A stretch of DNA of 64,000 bases, from assembly GCF_900114745.1 (NCBI RefSeq), contig NZ_FOUB01000012.1, positions 1 to 64,000 on the forward strand. Reading direction: 5' to 3'. The stretch comes from Nitrosomonas communis (GTDB taxonomy: Bacteria > Pseudomonadota > Gammaproteobacteria > Burkholderiales > Nitrosomonadaceae). The position numbers and the translations under genes were made by a program. Below, piece after piece: positions 39,815 through 51,795 of this stretch. The notes beneath the pieces were generated by a model, which ran no database searches, was not told the origin of the DNA, and saw only the letters and a list, made by a program, of their open reading frames with translations. Numbering within the stretch: position 1 is the first letter of the stretch; each line of letters begins with the position of its first letter.

Positions 39815-40717
39815 ATGTTAGATCACAGCCTTTCGATGCCCTATCCTGGGTCATCTTATCGACCAAAACGCTTCTATGTCGCCATACTGATTTCACTGCT
39901 CCTACATGCAGTCATCCTATGGGGGATCACTTTTAAGGTACCGCAACCTGCCGTCAATAATGTTGCAAAATCGCTGGAGGTCATTTTGGTCAATGGTAAA
40001 TCTGAGCAAAAATCCATCGAGACGAATATATTGGCACAAGCCAATTTGGAGGGAGGTGGTAATATTGATGAAGATCGGCGTGCTAAATCGCCTTCTCCAG
40101 TATTACCCCAAACCAAACCATTAATTAATCTTGCTCAAGCAACCAAAAAAACAAGACAACTAGAAAACGAAGTCAAGAAACTCATGACTGCTGTTGAAAG
40201 CAAACCCCGTATCATTGAAGCCGAACCTCAGACAGAACAATCTGAAGACAAGCCAGTGCCCAAGCTTGATAGTACAAATTTGTTACAGCGTAGCCTTGAA
40301 ATTGCACGCCTGGAAGCCCAAATCAACAAAGAATACGAAGCATATCAGAAACGTCCCAAGCGCAGATATATCGGTGCACGCACAAAAGAATATCGTTTTG
40401 CGCGTTATGTAGAAGACTGGCGACTCAAGGTCGAACGCATCGGTAATTTGAACTACCCGGAAGAAGCCAGGAAACAGCAGCTTTATGGCAATTTGCAGCT
40501 AACTGTAGGCATTCGATCAGATGGCAGCCTTGAGTCCATTGGAATTGATCGTTCATCTGGAACCAAGGTTCTCGATGATGCTGCCATTTATATAGTCAGA
40601 TTAGCGGCTCAGAATGGTTTTGCACCTTTTCCGCCCGATATCAGTCGAGACACGGATATTTTACATATTACCCGTACCTGGGTATTTGCACGTTCAGATG
40701 AATTACTCAGCCAATAA
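39815..40717 (+). CDS. tonB: TonB-family energy transducer
   Basis: Couples inner-membrane proton motive force to outer-membrane transporters. The 300-residue protein has a cytoplasmic N-terminus, one membrane anchor (about 22-42, VAILISLLLHAVILWGITF with the His-bearing SxxxH-type pattern SLLLHA), a charged periplasmic region and a C-terminal TonB domain (LNYPEEARKQQLYGNLQLTV, GIDRSSGTKVLDDAA). No exbB/exbD or receptor genes are adjacent. It is followed by aroE, with the coding regions 83 bp apart. Confidence 0.9.
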   Translation: MLDHSLSMPYPGSSYRPKRFYVAILISLLLHAVILWGITFKVPQPAVNNVAKSLEVILVNGKSEQKSIETNILAQANLEGGGNIDEDRRAKSPSPVLPQTKPLINLAQATKKTRQLENEVKKLMTAVESKPRIIEAEPQTEQSEDKPVPKLDSTNLLQRSLEIARLEAQINKEYEAYQKRPKRRYIGARTKEYRFARYVEDWRLKVERIGNLNYPEEARKQQLYGNLQLTVGIRSDGSLESIGIDRSSGTKVLDDAAIYIVRLAAQNGFAPFPPDISRDTDILHITRTWVFARSDELLSQ

Positions 40718-40800
40718 TCAGTAGAACAAATATCATTTGTTCAGCCTATTGATTGCCAGTTAAAATTTCATATCTCTGCCACGCATTACAAAATAACTTT

Positions 40801-41625
40801 ATGCCTGATTTTTATGCAGTAATTGGCAACCCTATACACCATAGCAAATCACCCATCATCCACAAGCTATTTGCACAAGAGACTCAGCAGGATATGCAGT
40901 ATGAGGCTATTCTGGCATCCTTGGATGGTTTCGAAGCGGCAGTCAAAGCATTTCAGCAACGGGGAGGTAAGGGTATGAATGTAACCCTTCCGTTCAAGCT
41001 TGAAGCTTATGCCCTATCTACTCGTTTAACAGACCGAGCAAATGCCGCTCAAGCCGTCAATACACTCAAATTTAATGGAAACAATGATATTCTAGGTGAT
41101 AACACGGATGGAACCGCACTGGTTCATGATATCGAGGTTAATCAACATGTTGCCATTGCCGGCAAAAGTATTCTATTAATGGGTGCAGGCGGTGCTGCAC
41201 GAGGCGCTATTTTGCCACTGCTAAAACTCAAACCACGCATACTTGCCATTGCCAACCGCACTAAAGAGAAGGCGCAAGTGTTACAAAGACAATTTTCTGC
41301 TCATGGCAATGTCTTATCGGGACATTATCAGGATTTCTCTGGAGAGAGCTTCGATATCATTATCAATGCTACTTCAGCGAGCCTCCATGATGAGTTACCT
41401 TCTTTACCGGGAGGTATCTTTTCTAAAGAATCGCTTGCTTATGACATGATGTATGGTGAAGAGTTGACACCATTTTTAAGGTTTGCTCAGCAGCAAGGAG
41501 CTAGTAAGTTAGTTGATGGTATTGGCATGCTTGTTGAACAAGCTGCGGAATCTTTTTTCTTATGGCGTGGCATTCGACCAGAAACGAAAAAAGTAATTGA
41601 AATATTAAAGAATAATGGGCACTAA
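40801..41625 (+). CDS. aroE: Shikimate dehydrogenase
   Basis: NADP-dependent step of the shikimate pathway to aromatic amino acids and chorismate. The 274-residue protein has AVIGNPIHHSKSPIIH at the N-terminus, the catalytic lysine in NVTLPFKLEA, NTDGTALVHD, the dinucleotide loop LMGAGGAARGAI and the C-terminal DGIGMLVEQAAESF. The frame is open to an upstream TTG at 40753 but ATG 40801 gives the family N-terminus. Confidence 0.95.
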   Translation: MPDFYAVIGNPIHHSKSPIIHKLFAQETQQDMQYEAILASLDGFEAAVKAFQQRGGKGMNVTLPFKLEAYALSTRLTDRANAAQAVNTLKFNGNNDILGDNTDGTALVHDIEVNQHVAIAGKSILLMGAGGAARGAILPLLKLKPRILAIANRTKEKAQVLQRQFSAHGNVLSGHYQDFSGESFDIIINATSASLHDELPSLPGGIFSKESLAYDMMYGEELTPFLRFAQQQGASKLVDGIGMLVEQAAESFFLWRGIRPETKKVIEILKNNGH

Positions 41626-42052
41626 ACAGTACTGATGCTATTCATTGTATACGGAATATTAATCCTTATCTCAGCCTTTAATTAACCCTCATTGCCTATC
41701 CAATCAAAAGGACGCGAAGGCGATCTGCAGACAGTATCAATCATACGGCAAGGTGAAGCCGACAAAGTCAGGGTTGATTCAGAAATAGAATAAAAGCGGC
41801 TTTTAAGCTAAAACTTTCCAGTTTTTACTCGCTGGTACAATGCACCTGACTGAGTTAACATTCATCCCCTTAAAAGTCAGTTCTTTTATTGTAATTTCAC
41901 AGTTAATAAGTCTGTAAAAATTAACTCCTATTCCTGTGATATAACGGAAAAAGGCAATGCTTATCTCATTCTGTCTTTTGATCAATAGGAATTGAGTTTC
42001 TATTTGCTCTTTTTGTTTATTGTGACAACCCTTCCTCCATCGGAAATCTGCC
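41626..42052. other. Gap between aroE and mgtE; holds repeat copy, no gene seen
   Basis: The stretch contains the first copy of a ~90-bp repeat (41702-41791) and then about 260 bp of AT-rich sequence leading to mgtE, which presumably includes its promoter. I see no credible small gene and no recognisable Mg-sensing riboswitch structure. Confidence 0.5.
41702..41791. repeat. ~90-bp dispersed repeat with short terminal inverted repeats, copy 1
   Basis: Aligns along its whole length with 62882-62972; shared core GACGCGAAGGCGA, CTGCAGACAGTAT, ATACGGCAAGGTGAAGCCGA and CAAAGTC. The ends read AATCAA and TTGATT here, weaker than in copy 2. It lies in the aroE-mgtE intergenic region. Confidence 0.75.
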
Positions 42053-43495
42053 ATGACTGAAGATAGCCATTCTCATGAAAATGAAGACTTACAAAGCATA
42101 CTGGAGCGAATCACTTATTTAATTCGTAAATACAGATTAGTAGAAGGGTTAGTACGCCTGCAAGATTCCCCGCGTCAAGATTTGGTGGGATCGATTATCC
42201 AGAAACAAAATTTGGCAATTCTTCAGAATGTACTTGAGAAGCTTCATCCAGCAGACATCGCGCATATTCTGGAAGTATTACCATTGGAAGACCGTCTCTT
42301 TATATGGGGTCTGGTCAAGACTGAGAATGATGGAGAGGTGCTACTCAAAGTTTCCGACGCTGTGCGCGAAACACTGATTGCGGATATGGGTAGCAGCGAG
42401 TTAGTAGCCGCTGCCGAGCAACTGAATGCAGATGAAATTGCCGATCTGGCACCGGATTTACCCAGCGAAGTCATCGAGGATGTATTCCGGGCTTTGCCGT
42501 TGGAAGAGCGCGAGCAGTTACGCGCAGCCATGTCGTATCCTGAAGATTCTGTAGGTGCACTCATGGATTTCGACGTCATTACGATACGTGAAGATGTCAG
42601 GCTGGAGGTGGTACTGCGTTATTTACGACGCCTGGGTGAATTACCAGACCATACCGATCAGTTAATTGTAGTTGATCGCAATGAGCATCTCAAAGGTGTT
42701 TTGCTACTGAATAAGCTATTAGTAACCGATCCTGACGTCATGGTCAGCGATGCAATGACAGTTAAAATGGTTAAATTCCATCCCTATGACAAAGCACAAC
42801 AAGCAACCCAGGCTTTTGAACGCTATGATCTTGTTTCCGCTTCGGTGGTTGATGTGGATGGCAAGCTATTAGGGCGAGTAACCGTAAATTCGGTATTAGA
42901 TTTCATTCGTGAAAAAGCTGAAAGCGAGGCACTTAGCCAAGCAGGTCTGAGTGAAGAAGAGGATTTGTTTGCACCCATCTGGAAAAGTGTCAGGAATCGC
43001 TGGGCATGGCTTGCCATTAATTTAGTGACAGCTTTTATTGCCTCACGTGTCATTGGTCTGTTTGAGGGTTCCATCGAGAAATTGGTTGCACTGGCTGCAC
43101 TGATGCCTATCGTGGCAGGGGTAGGTGGAAATTCCGGGAATCAAACCATTACCATGATCGTTCGTGCCATTGCGCTAGGCCAGGTCAGCACTGACAGTAC
43201 ACTTAAGCTGATCGGTAAGGAAATCGGTGTCAGTCTGGTAAACGGTCTGGTTTGGGGAAGCATCGTTGGATTATTTACTTATCTCATTTATCAGAATATT
43301 TCACTTGGCCTCGTCATGGCCCTCGCCATGATTCTGAACCTCCTGTTAGCCGCATTAGTGGGAGTACTTATCCCATTAACCCGAATAAAACTGGGCCGCG
43401 ACCCAGCCATCGGCTCCAGCGTCATGATCACTGCTGTCACCGATAGTGGCGGTTTTTTTATTTTTCTGGGGCTTGCTACGCTCTTCTTGTTATGA
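42053..43495 (+). CDS. mgtE: Magnesium transporter MgtE
   Basis: Mg2+ channel of 480 residues: N-terminal superhelical Mg-sensor domain (HPADIAHILEVLPLEDR), two CBS domains (about 140-260) and a five-helix membrane domain with the family motif MPIVAGVGGNSGNQTITMIV (positions ~345-364) and the C-terminal AVTDSGGFFIFLGLATLFL. Complete. It is preceded by a long AT-rich gap and followed within 31 bp by a palindromic repeat that may also end the transcript. Confidence 0.95.
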   Translation: MTEDSHSHENEDLQSILERITYLIRKYRLVEGLVRLQDSPRQDLVGSIIQKQNLAILQNVLEKLHPADIAHILEVLPLEDRLFIWGLVKTENDGEVLLKVSDAVRETLIADMGSSELVAAAEQLNADEIADLAPDLPSEVIEDVFRALPLEEREQLRAAMSYPEDSVGALMDFDVITIREDVRLEVVLRYLRRLGELPDHTDQLIVVDRNEHLKGVLLLNKLLVTDPDVMVSDAMTVKMVKFHPYDKAQQATQAFERYDLVSASVVDVDGKLLGRVTVNSVLDFIREKAESEALSQAGLSEEEDLFAPIWKSVRNRWAWLAINLVTAFIASRVIGLFEGSIEKLVALAALMPIVAGVGGNSGNQTITMIVRAIALGQVSTDSTLKLIGKEIGVSLVNGLVWGSIVGLFTYLIYQNISLGLVMALAMILNLLLAALVGVLIPLTRIKLGRDPAIGSSVMITAVTDSGGFFIFLGLATLFLL

Positions 43496-43526
43496 GCCAT
43501 CCCGAAGCAACTACCGAATAGATTGT

Positions 43527-43613
43527 GTAGGGCGTAATAGCGAAGCGTATTGCGCCGAATGCTAAACCTTTTTGTCATGGCGGCGCAATACGGCTTCGCC
43601 TATTGCGCCCTAC
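43527..43613. repeat. GTAGGGCG-type palindromic repeat, copy 1
   Basis: The left arm starts GTAGGGCGTAATAGCGAAGC and the right arm, after a ~23-base centre, ends with CTTCGCCTATTGCGCCCTAC; with two 1-base gaps in the left arm the arms pair over about 31 bp. The 87-bp unit recurs at 44233-44316 in the same orientation. Confidence 0.85.
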
Positions 43614-43671
43614 GGCACTGATCCTTTATTTTCATGCTATAAAATTAAGAGTGAGAGGAGTAAGCGCAGGG

Positions 43672-44097
43672 TTATATTTCATGTATAGAAATATTTTTGG
43701 AATTATTTTTTGGTTGTTCATTTGTTTTGGGTATTTCTATGGCATTGTTGTTGGGGTTGTTATTTTCACTGTTTTTAGGTAGGGTTGGTCCGATGGTTTC
43801 TCCAAAAAGATGACTAATTTCAGACTTTAATCTTTCATTAATAACATCCTTCAAGGATACAACAATCATCATAACTATAATTATTAAAAATGTTCCTGCT
43901 TTCTTAAGTGGATTCATTTTTATGAAGAAAGCTATTATTTTTCCCCACCATTTTGGACTAATATATATTGGAGATGAGCTCTCTCCTGTGTAGTGCCTAT
44001 AAATTCTATCCATTGAACGATCTCTAATGGAATATCCATTGATTCCTCGGTACAACCAATCACGAATCTCTGAAATTATCTTCTTTATATCTTTCAT
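43672..44097 (-). CDS. Hypothetical protein with one membrane segment
   Basis: I do not recognise a family. From ATG 44097 the product has 141 residues: a basic N-terminal part (KDIKKIISEIRDWLYRGING, YRHYTGESSS), one hydrophobic segment (about 76-92, AGTFLIIIVMMIVVSL), and an Asn-rich low-complexity tail (NSENNNPNNN, NNSKN). GTG 44127 would add ten residues. It lies between the two GTAGGGCG-type palindromes, transcribed away from the zinc-ribbon gene's end in the same direction. Codon use is AT-rich, unlike mgtE. It could be a horizontally acquired accessory gene. Confidence 0.55.
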   Translation of the reverse strand: MKDIKKIISEIRDWLYRGINGYSIRDRSMDRIYRHYTGESSSPIYISPKWWGKIIAFFIKMNPLKKAGTFLIIIVMMIVVSLKDVINERLKSEISHLFGETIGPTLPKNSENNNPNNNAIEIPKTNEQPKNNSKNISIHEI

Positions 44098-44232
44098 GCC
44101 GAAATATGGAAAAAAATAGTGATGCACTCATTAACTAAATGACTGGAATTAACCAACTCAATCCTAAACAAAAGCCGATTTTGTGATGAAACAGAAAAAA
44201 TTCTAACGACAAAGCTCGCCGGCACAGATATT

Positions 44233-44316
44233 GTAGGGCGTAATAGCGAAGCGTATTGCGCCGAATACTAAACCTTGTCATGACGGTGTAATACGGCTTC
44301 GCCTATTGCGACCTAC
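44233..44316. repeat. GTAGGGCG-type palindromic repeat, copy 2
   Basis: Same orientation as the unit at 43527-43613 and sharing its left arm (GTAGGGCGTAATAGCGAAGC); the right arm has drifted (CTATTGCGACCTAC), so pairing is weaker. The two copies enclose about 620 bp with one small gene. Confidence 0.82.
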
Positions 44317-44359
44317 AGCACTATCAAATAGCAATTAAAAGCAGTAGCTCGGGTTAACA

Positions 44360-45132
44360 CTACTTAATTTTTTCGTCTTCATCATTGTCACCTGGCCAAT
44401 CTGGGGAGTATGGGTCAGGATTATCTTCGTCATATACGGGTGACGTAGAATAATGAGCTGATGCGTAGCGATCTGAGTTGAGCTTATTCTCCAATTCATC
44501 AAAGTAACTATCATGTTCCTCTTTGAGACGAAACTCATTTTCTGATAACCGTATTCTATTCAAGATTTTGTTACTATAATGATAAACACCTGTTCCGTCA
44601 CATTTATCACACATGTCATAGGATATTATTGGTGGCTGATCCATATCAGCGCCCTGTTCCCAAGTTTCATATTTTCCTCCACAATTACAAGTAGTACATT
44701 GGACGCCGATTACAAAGCTCTTGACCGTGATTTCGCAAGTATCCTCGCCATATTCGTCAGGTCTACCCCAATCGATGACGTAATAGCCAATCTGGTTAAT
44801 TTTTAGTCTTTCGTAACGCAGAAATTTAGCAGGAGTCATTGCCATCCAAAGCAGATCACTCTCTTTTCCTGATATATTGAAATAGGATGATAACAGCCTG
44901 ATTTGTTGTTCTTTTAGTTGATTAATTTGCACTTGAGATAAGGATTTAAATTGAGGTTCATCAATCGATTGATTCGATTCAAAATATTTATAGCTCAAAT
45001 AACCGTAACATTGAGATACCAGATTGGATGCCTGTTCTCTTCTAAGCTTTAACGTACTATTTTTTTAATATATTGATAAAGCCTGTTTGCTACAGAATCG
45101 ATGATGTCTGAGTTCGGAAAGTTAACTCTCAT
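44360..45132 (-). pseudogene. Zinc-ribbon protein gene split by a frameshift at an A7 run
   Basis: From ATG 45132, with TGGAGAC as ribosome-binding site, the frame reads MRVNFPNSDIIDSVANRLYQ, YIKK and stops at 45049. In the -1 frame, coding-like sequence resumes right at the run of seven A (45060-45066) as NSTLKLRREQASNLVSQCYG and goes on for 212 more residues from 44998. That part has two DnaJ-like zinc motifs, CTTCNCGG and CDKCDGTG, and an acidic C-terminal tail (PGDNDEDEKIK). No family is recognised. It may be a recent pseudogene, a gene read by slippage, or a sequence error. TTG 44998 could also start a shorter protein. Confidence 0.6.
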
Positions 45133-45410
45133 GTATGTCTCCAATTTCCTCGATGGTTTCTATCTCAGGAATATGCTCCCATCTACTCCATAACCATCAG
45201 GTTAACTGGAAAAGTTTTTTATCTATGACTAGATATTGGATGCCAAACGGCTAGCTGCGGTGAAGAACCCTGGGAGCAGCATGATCCCAACAAACCGTGC
45301 CGCTAGTATAGGTTGCAGAACTACAACAATTCAAGATATCAACCAATCTAAGATTTTTGCGAACGTATCATGGGATCAGACTCAGAGTTATATTAGACTA
45401 GATCCACTAA

Positions 45411-48608
<3,198 letters not shown>

Positions 48609-48627
48609 TTAGATGATGCTGGTAAAG

Positions 48628-50166
48628 CTAGTGATCGTGGGTTGCACCCGCTTTACCCAGCTCAGCTTTGATGGCAAAGCTATTACCTGCCGCATATTGA
48701 TCCCCGGCAGACAGTCCCTTGAGTACTTCAACCATCGTGCCGTCGCTGCGGCCAAGCTCCAGTGGCCGCGCCTCAAAATAGTTTCCATAACGGCCAAACA
48801 CGACGGACCAATCACGCCATGTTTGAATTGCTTCTACCAACACCGCAACAGGCACTTGGATTTCTTCGGCCACCAGCTCAGCCGTAACAAACATGCCCGG
48901 ACGCCATCTCCCCGCCTGGTTATCCAGCTCAACCCGCGCAGTAGCAGCTCGAGTAGGTCCACCAATCAAGGTAGTGATATACGTGACAGTCCCTTCCCCT
49001 TCCAAATCAAACGCAGTCGCTTTAATCCTTGCTTCCTGTCCAACTTTAACCACATTTAAATCCTTTGGATAAACCGTGATCGCTGCCCATACTGTCGAGA
49101 CATCAGCAACGGTATAAACCGCTGTGTCTTCTTTGACTGACTCCCCAAGGACGATGGCTTTGGCAGTAATAATGCCCGGAATAGGGGTGCGAATTTCATA
49201 ACGGGAAAGATTTTTTTCAGAAAGACTGGATTCAGGGCTTACCCCAAGCGCATGCAGCCTCTCTGACGCAAGCTGCAGGGCAATTTTGGCTTCATCCCAT
49301 TGCTGCTGGGCCGTGAGATATTCCTGCTTAGCTGTAATCTTTTCTTCCCATAATTGTTTTTCACGTTCATAAGTAGTTTGCGCTAGCACCAGCCTTCTCT
49401 TGGCAACCAGATATTGACTACGCAAATCAGCCAGCATGGGACTTTCAATGACTGCCAGAACATCCCCTTTTTGAACATGTTGACCATGGTGACCCATAAC
49501 GGCTGTAACCATACCGGGAATACGAGGCACAACCTTTAAGATGGTGTGTTCATTAAAAATGATCTCACCAGGTAAGTTGAGTGTTGGTTTTATAATTGCG
49601 GGGATAACAGTAGCAATTTGAATGCCAGAACTTTTCAGCGTCTCATCCGATATTTCTACCCGAGCTTCAACCTGGCTATACCCCCAGTGATAAGCTCTGC
49701 CCTTCCAATCAGCGACAATCGCCACGTCAAAAGAGTGCGGCTCTTCTACCTCTTGATCACCAATCAGATAATCGCCTTCAGGCGTAAATCGGAATAATTG
49801 CGCGGACGCTCCCAATCGCGTCAAGGTAATACTGACCTTAGCTTCAGTAGGTGAAATCAACCTGCCTTTATGGTAAAGATAAAGGCGAAATTGGGGAGGA
49901 ACCCCTTTTTCAAAAATTGTCACCTCCACACTAAAATCATCTGTCGTAAAAAGCTTTCCTCCCCTGGGACCTTTAGCCGATTCAACCTGACCACTCCTTT
50001 CCTTCTCCCCAGATGCAGAATTGATAGCAGATACTTCCTTCCCCTCACTCGTTGTTTCATCTGCCGAACCAGGTACAGTGGGTTTTCCCAAGGTCAGTAT
50101 GAGCCCACCCAGAACAATACCAATGACGATCACGATCATAATAGGCATCCATCGTGTTTTATCCAT
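48628..50166 (-). CDS. czcB: CzcB-type RND periplasmic adaptor
   Basis: Membrane-fusion protein joining the pump to the outer-membrane channel. The 512-residue protein has an N-terminal membrane anchor (MIVIVIGIVLGGLILTLG), an extra N-terminal domain of about 150 residues, then the lipoyl, alpha-hairpin and barrel domains (VPRIPGMVTAVMGHHGQHVQ, KGDVLAVIESPMLADLRSQY). It ends in His-Asp-His (THDH). It sits 9 bp after czcC. Confidence 0.92.
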   Translation of the reverse strand: MDKTRWMPIMIVIVIGIVLGGLILTLGKPTVPGSADETTSEGKEVSAINSASGEKERSGQVESAKGPRGGKLFTTDDFSVEVTIFEKGVPPQFRLYLYHKGRLISPTEAKVSITLTRLGASAQLFRFTPEGDYLIGDQEVEEPHSFDVAIVADWKGRAYHWGYSQVEARVEISDETLKSSGIQIATVIPAIIKPTLNLPGEIIFNEHTILKVVPRIPGMVTAVMGHHGQHVQKGDVLAVIESPMLADLRSQYLVAKRRLVLAQTTYEREKQLWEEKITAKQEYLTAQQQWDEAKIALQLASERLHALGVSPESSLSEKNLSRYEIRTPIPGIITAKAIVLGESVKEDTAVYTVADVSTVWAAITVYPKDLNVVKVGQEARIKATAFDLEGEGTVTYITTLIGGPTRAATARVELDNQAGRWRPGMFVTAELVAEEIQVPVAVLVEAIQTWRDWSVVFGRYGNYFEARPLELGRSDGTMVEVLKGLSAGDQYAAGNSFAIKAELGKAGATHDH

Positions 50167-50175
50167 TTCCTACTC

Positions 50176-51609
50176 CTAATATTCCTCGTTATTGCCAGAA
50201 TGAGGTATGCTGGCTGTAGCCGAAAGCTCATCGATTGGGGCTGCGATCACGCGCTCGATTTCATTGACGAGACGCTGATAATTAGCGAGCGCACGCACGT
50301 ACAAAATTTGGTTCTGAAAAAGAATACGCTGAGAATCAAGTAGCTCCAGGAATCCAAATCTTCCCAATTCATATCCTTTCTTTGTAACTTCAAAAGCACT
50401 TCTAGCTCCAGGCAATATTTCATCACGCAAGATGTTGATTTCATTCCAAACTGCTGATAAAGGTTCATATGCTTGTGCAAGCTCGGTTTTTAATCGCAAC
50501 TCAGTTGCCGCCTTTTCATCAATGGCTTTATTAACACGCTGATGCGCTTCTTTGAGGTTACCCTGATTGCGATCAAATAATGGTAGCGGTATTGCTAAGC
50601 CAGCTACCGCAGTATTGCCCCCGAGTTGCGCATGATGAACAACACCTGCATTAACAATAAGATTAGGTATACGACGTGTTTGCTCTACTTCCAGTAATGC
50701 TTTACGCTGCTCAATATTCTTTAAAGCACGAAGAGCTGCTGGGTTTTCTAGAACACGCTCCTCCAGCTTTTCTATACTTGGCAAAGGAACCAGTGATTCA
50801 AGATTCCCTAAAGCTTGATTAAATTGCGGAGAATGATCTCCCCACAGCAAAGCAAGACGTTTACGCGCTGCCACCAAATCTCGCTGCGCTTGCTCACGTT
50901 CAATTTGCGTCGTAGAGAACCCGACCTTAGCCCTCGTTTCTTCAATAGGTGGCACTTTGCCAGCTTGCACACGCTTGACGACTGCGTTCACTACATTCTC
51001 TGCAAGTTGCATGGTTGCTTCTGCAAGCCTTAATCGCTCCTGTCCTGCAAGTACATCAGTGTATGCATTTGCAACCCTCGCAACGATCTCTATTCGTTTA
51101 GTTTCATAATCTTTACTTGCTAACTCTTCGTTAAGTAATGCAGCAGCAGTTCGTGCAGCACGTTTTCCACCCAACTCGAATAATTGACTAATCCGAATCG
51201 TTGTAACCTGCTGCACTACCTCCTGCGCAACTGCTTCAGGTGAATTAATATCTCCTGAAAGTTTATTAATATTTCCAGCATTTTCAACATTCACGGATAA
51301 CTCTGGATTTCTAAACAATCCAGCTTGCTGTGTTGCTCCCTCCAACGCATTCATTTCCTTAGCAAAAGCTGCTAATTCAGGGTTATGTTGCAATACAAGA
51401 TTTACTGCCTCTCGCAAGGTCAAATCCTTTTTTTCCAAAGAACGCAATGATGTTTGATAATTCAATGGCTTGCCATCATTCAAATATACTGAATCAGAGC
51501 TTGCTATTAGTTGGAATGGATAATACAAAGAAACCAGAAGCAGGATTAAGATTTGTGTTTTAAACAACAAAAAAAACCGTAACTGCTTGTACTGTAATTT
51601 AAATTTCAT
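50176..51609 (-). CDS. czcC: CzcC-type outer membrane efflux channel (TolC family)
   Basis: Outer-membrane channel of the Czc system. From ATG 51609 it has 477 residues: signal peptide (FFLLFKTQILILLLVSLYY), then TolC-like repeats with long coiled helices (LREAVNLVLQHNPELAAFAK, RIPNLIVNAGVVHHAQLGGN). The start at 51609 is preferred over 51633 because AGAGGATGC precedes it. It follows the small His-rich gene by about 186 bp. Confidence 0.92.
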   Translation of the reverse strand: MKFKLQYKQLRFFLLFKTQILILLLVSLYYPFQLIASSDSVYLNDGKPLNYQTSLRSLEKKDLTLREAVNLVLQHNPELAAFAKEMNALEGATQQAGLFRNPELSVNVENAGNINKLSGDINSPEAVAQEVVQQVTTIRISQLFELGGKRAARTAAALLNEELASKDYETKRIEIVARVANAYTDVLAGQERLRLAEATMQLAENVVNAVVKRVQAGKVPPIEETRAKVGFSTTQIEREQAQRDLVAARKRLALLWGDHSPQFNQALGNLESLVPLPSIEKLEERVLENPAALRALKNIEQRKALLEVEQTRRIPNLIVNAGVVHHAQLGGNTAVAGLAIPLPLFDRNQGNLKEAHQRVNKAIDEKAATELRLKTELAQAYEPLSAVWNEINILRDEILPGARSAFEVTKKGYELGRFGFLELLDSQRILFQNQILYVRALANYQRLVNEIERVIAAPIDELSATASIPHSGNNEEY

Positions 51610-51795
51610 AGCATCCTCTGCAAAAGCATTCAATACTTACAGCTTCTACTCACAATGATGAGCAGATTACCAGCATAGTTAAATTGAGCTAGATCTATAA
51701 GGTCTATAGCGCAGATACTGCTTGCTTGAAGAATGACGAGCTTGTCACTTCCAAACGAAAATGTGCACTACAACTCAAGCATGCTAGAGATCCAA

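Noticed and set aside
41626..42052. Mg2+-sensing riboswitch upstream of mgtE
   Set aside because: No M-box-like set of conserved helices could be traced; the gap is largely AT-rich and contains the dispersed repeat.
41803..42054. 83-codon minus-strand frame in the aroE-mgtE gap
   Set aside because: Low-complexity-free but unlike any family, overlaps the mgtE start and its probable promoter, and no good ribosome-binding site was seen.
45060..45066. Programmed -1 ribosomal frameshift at the A7 run
   Set aside because: The run is not in the X-XXY-YYZ phase required for a canonical slippery heptamer in the upstream frame and I see no strong downstream hairpin; slippage remains possible but is not called as a feature.
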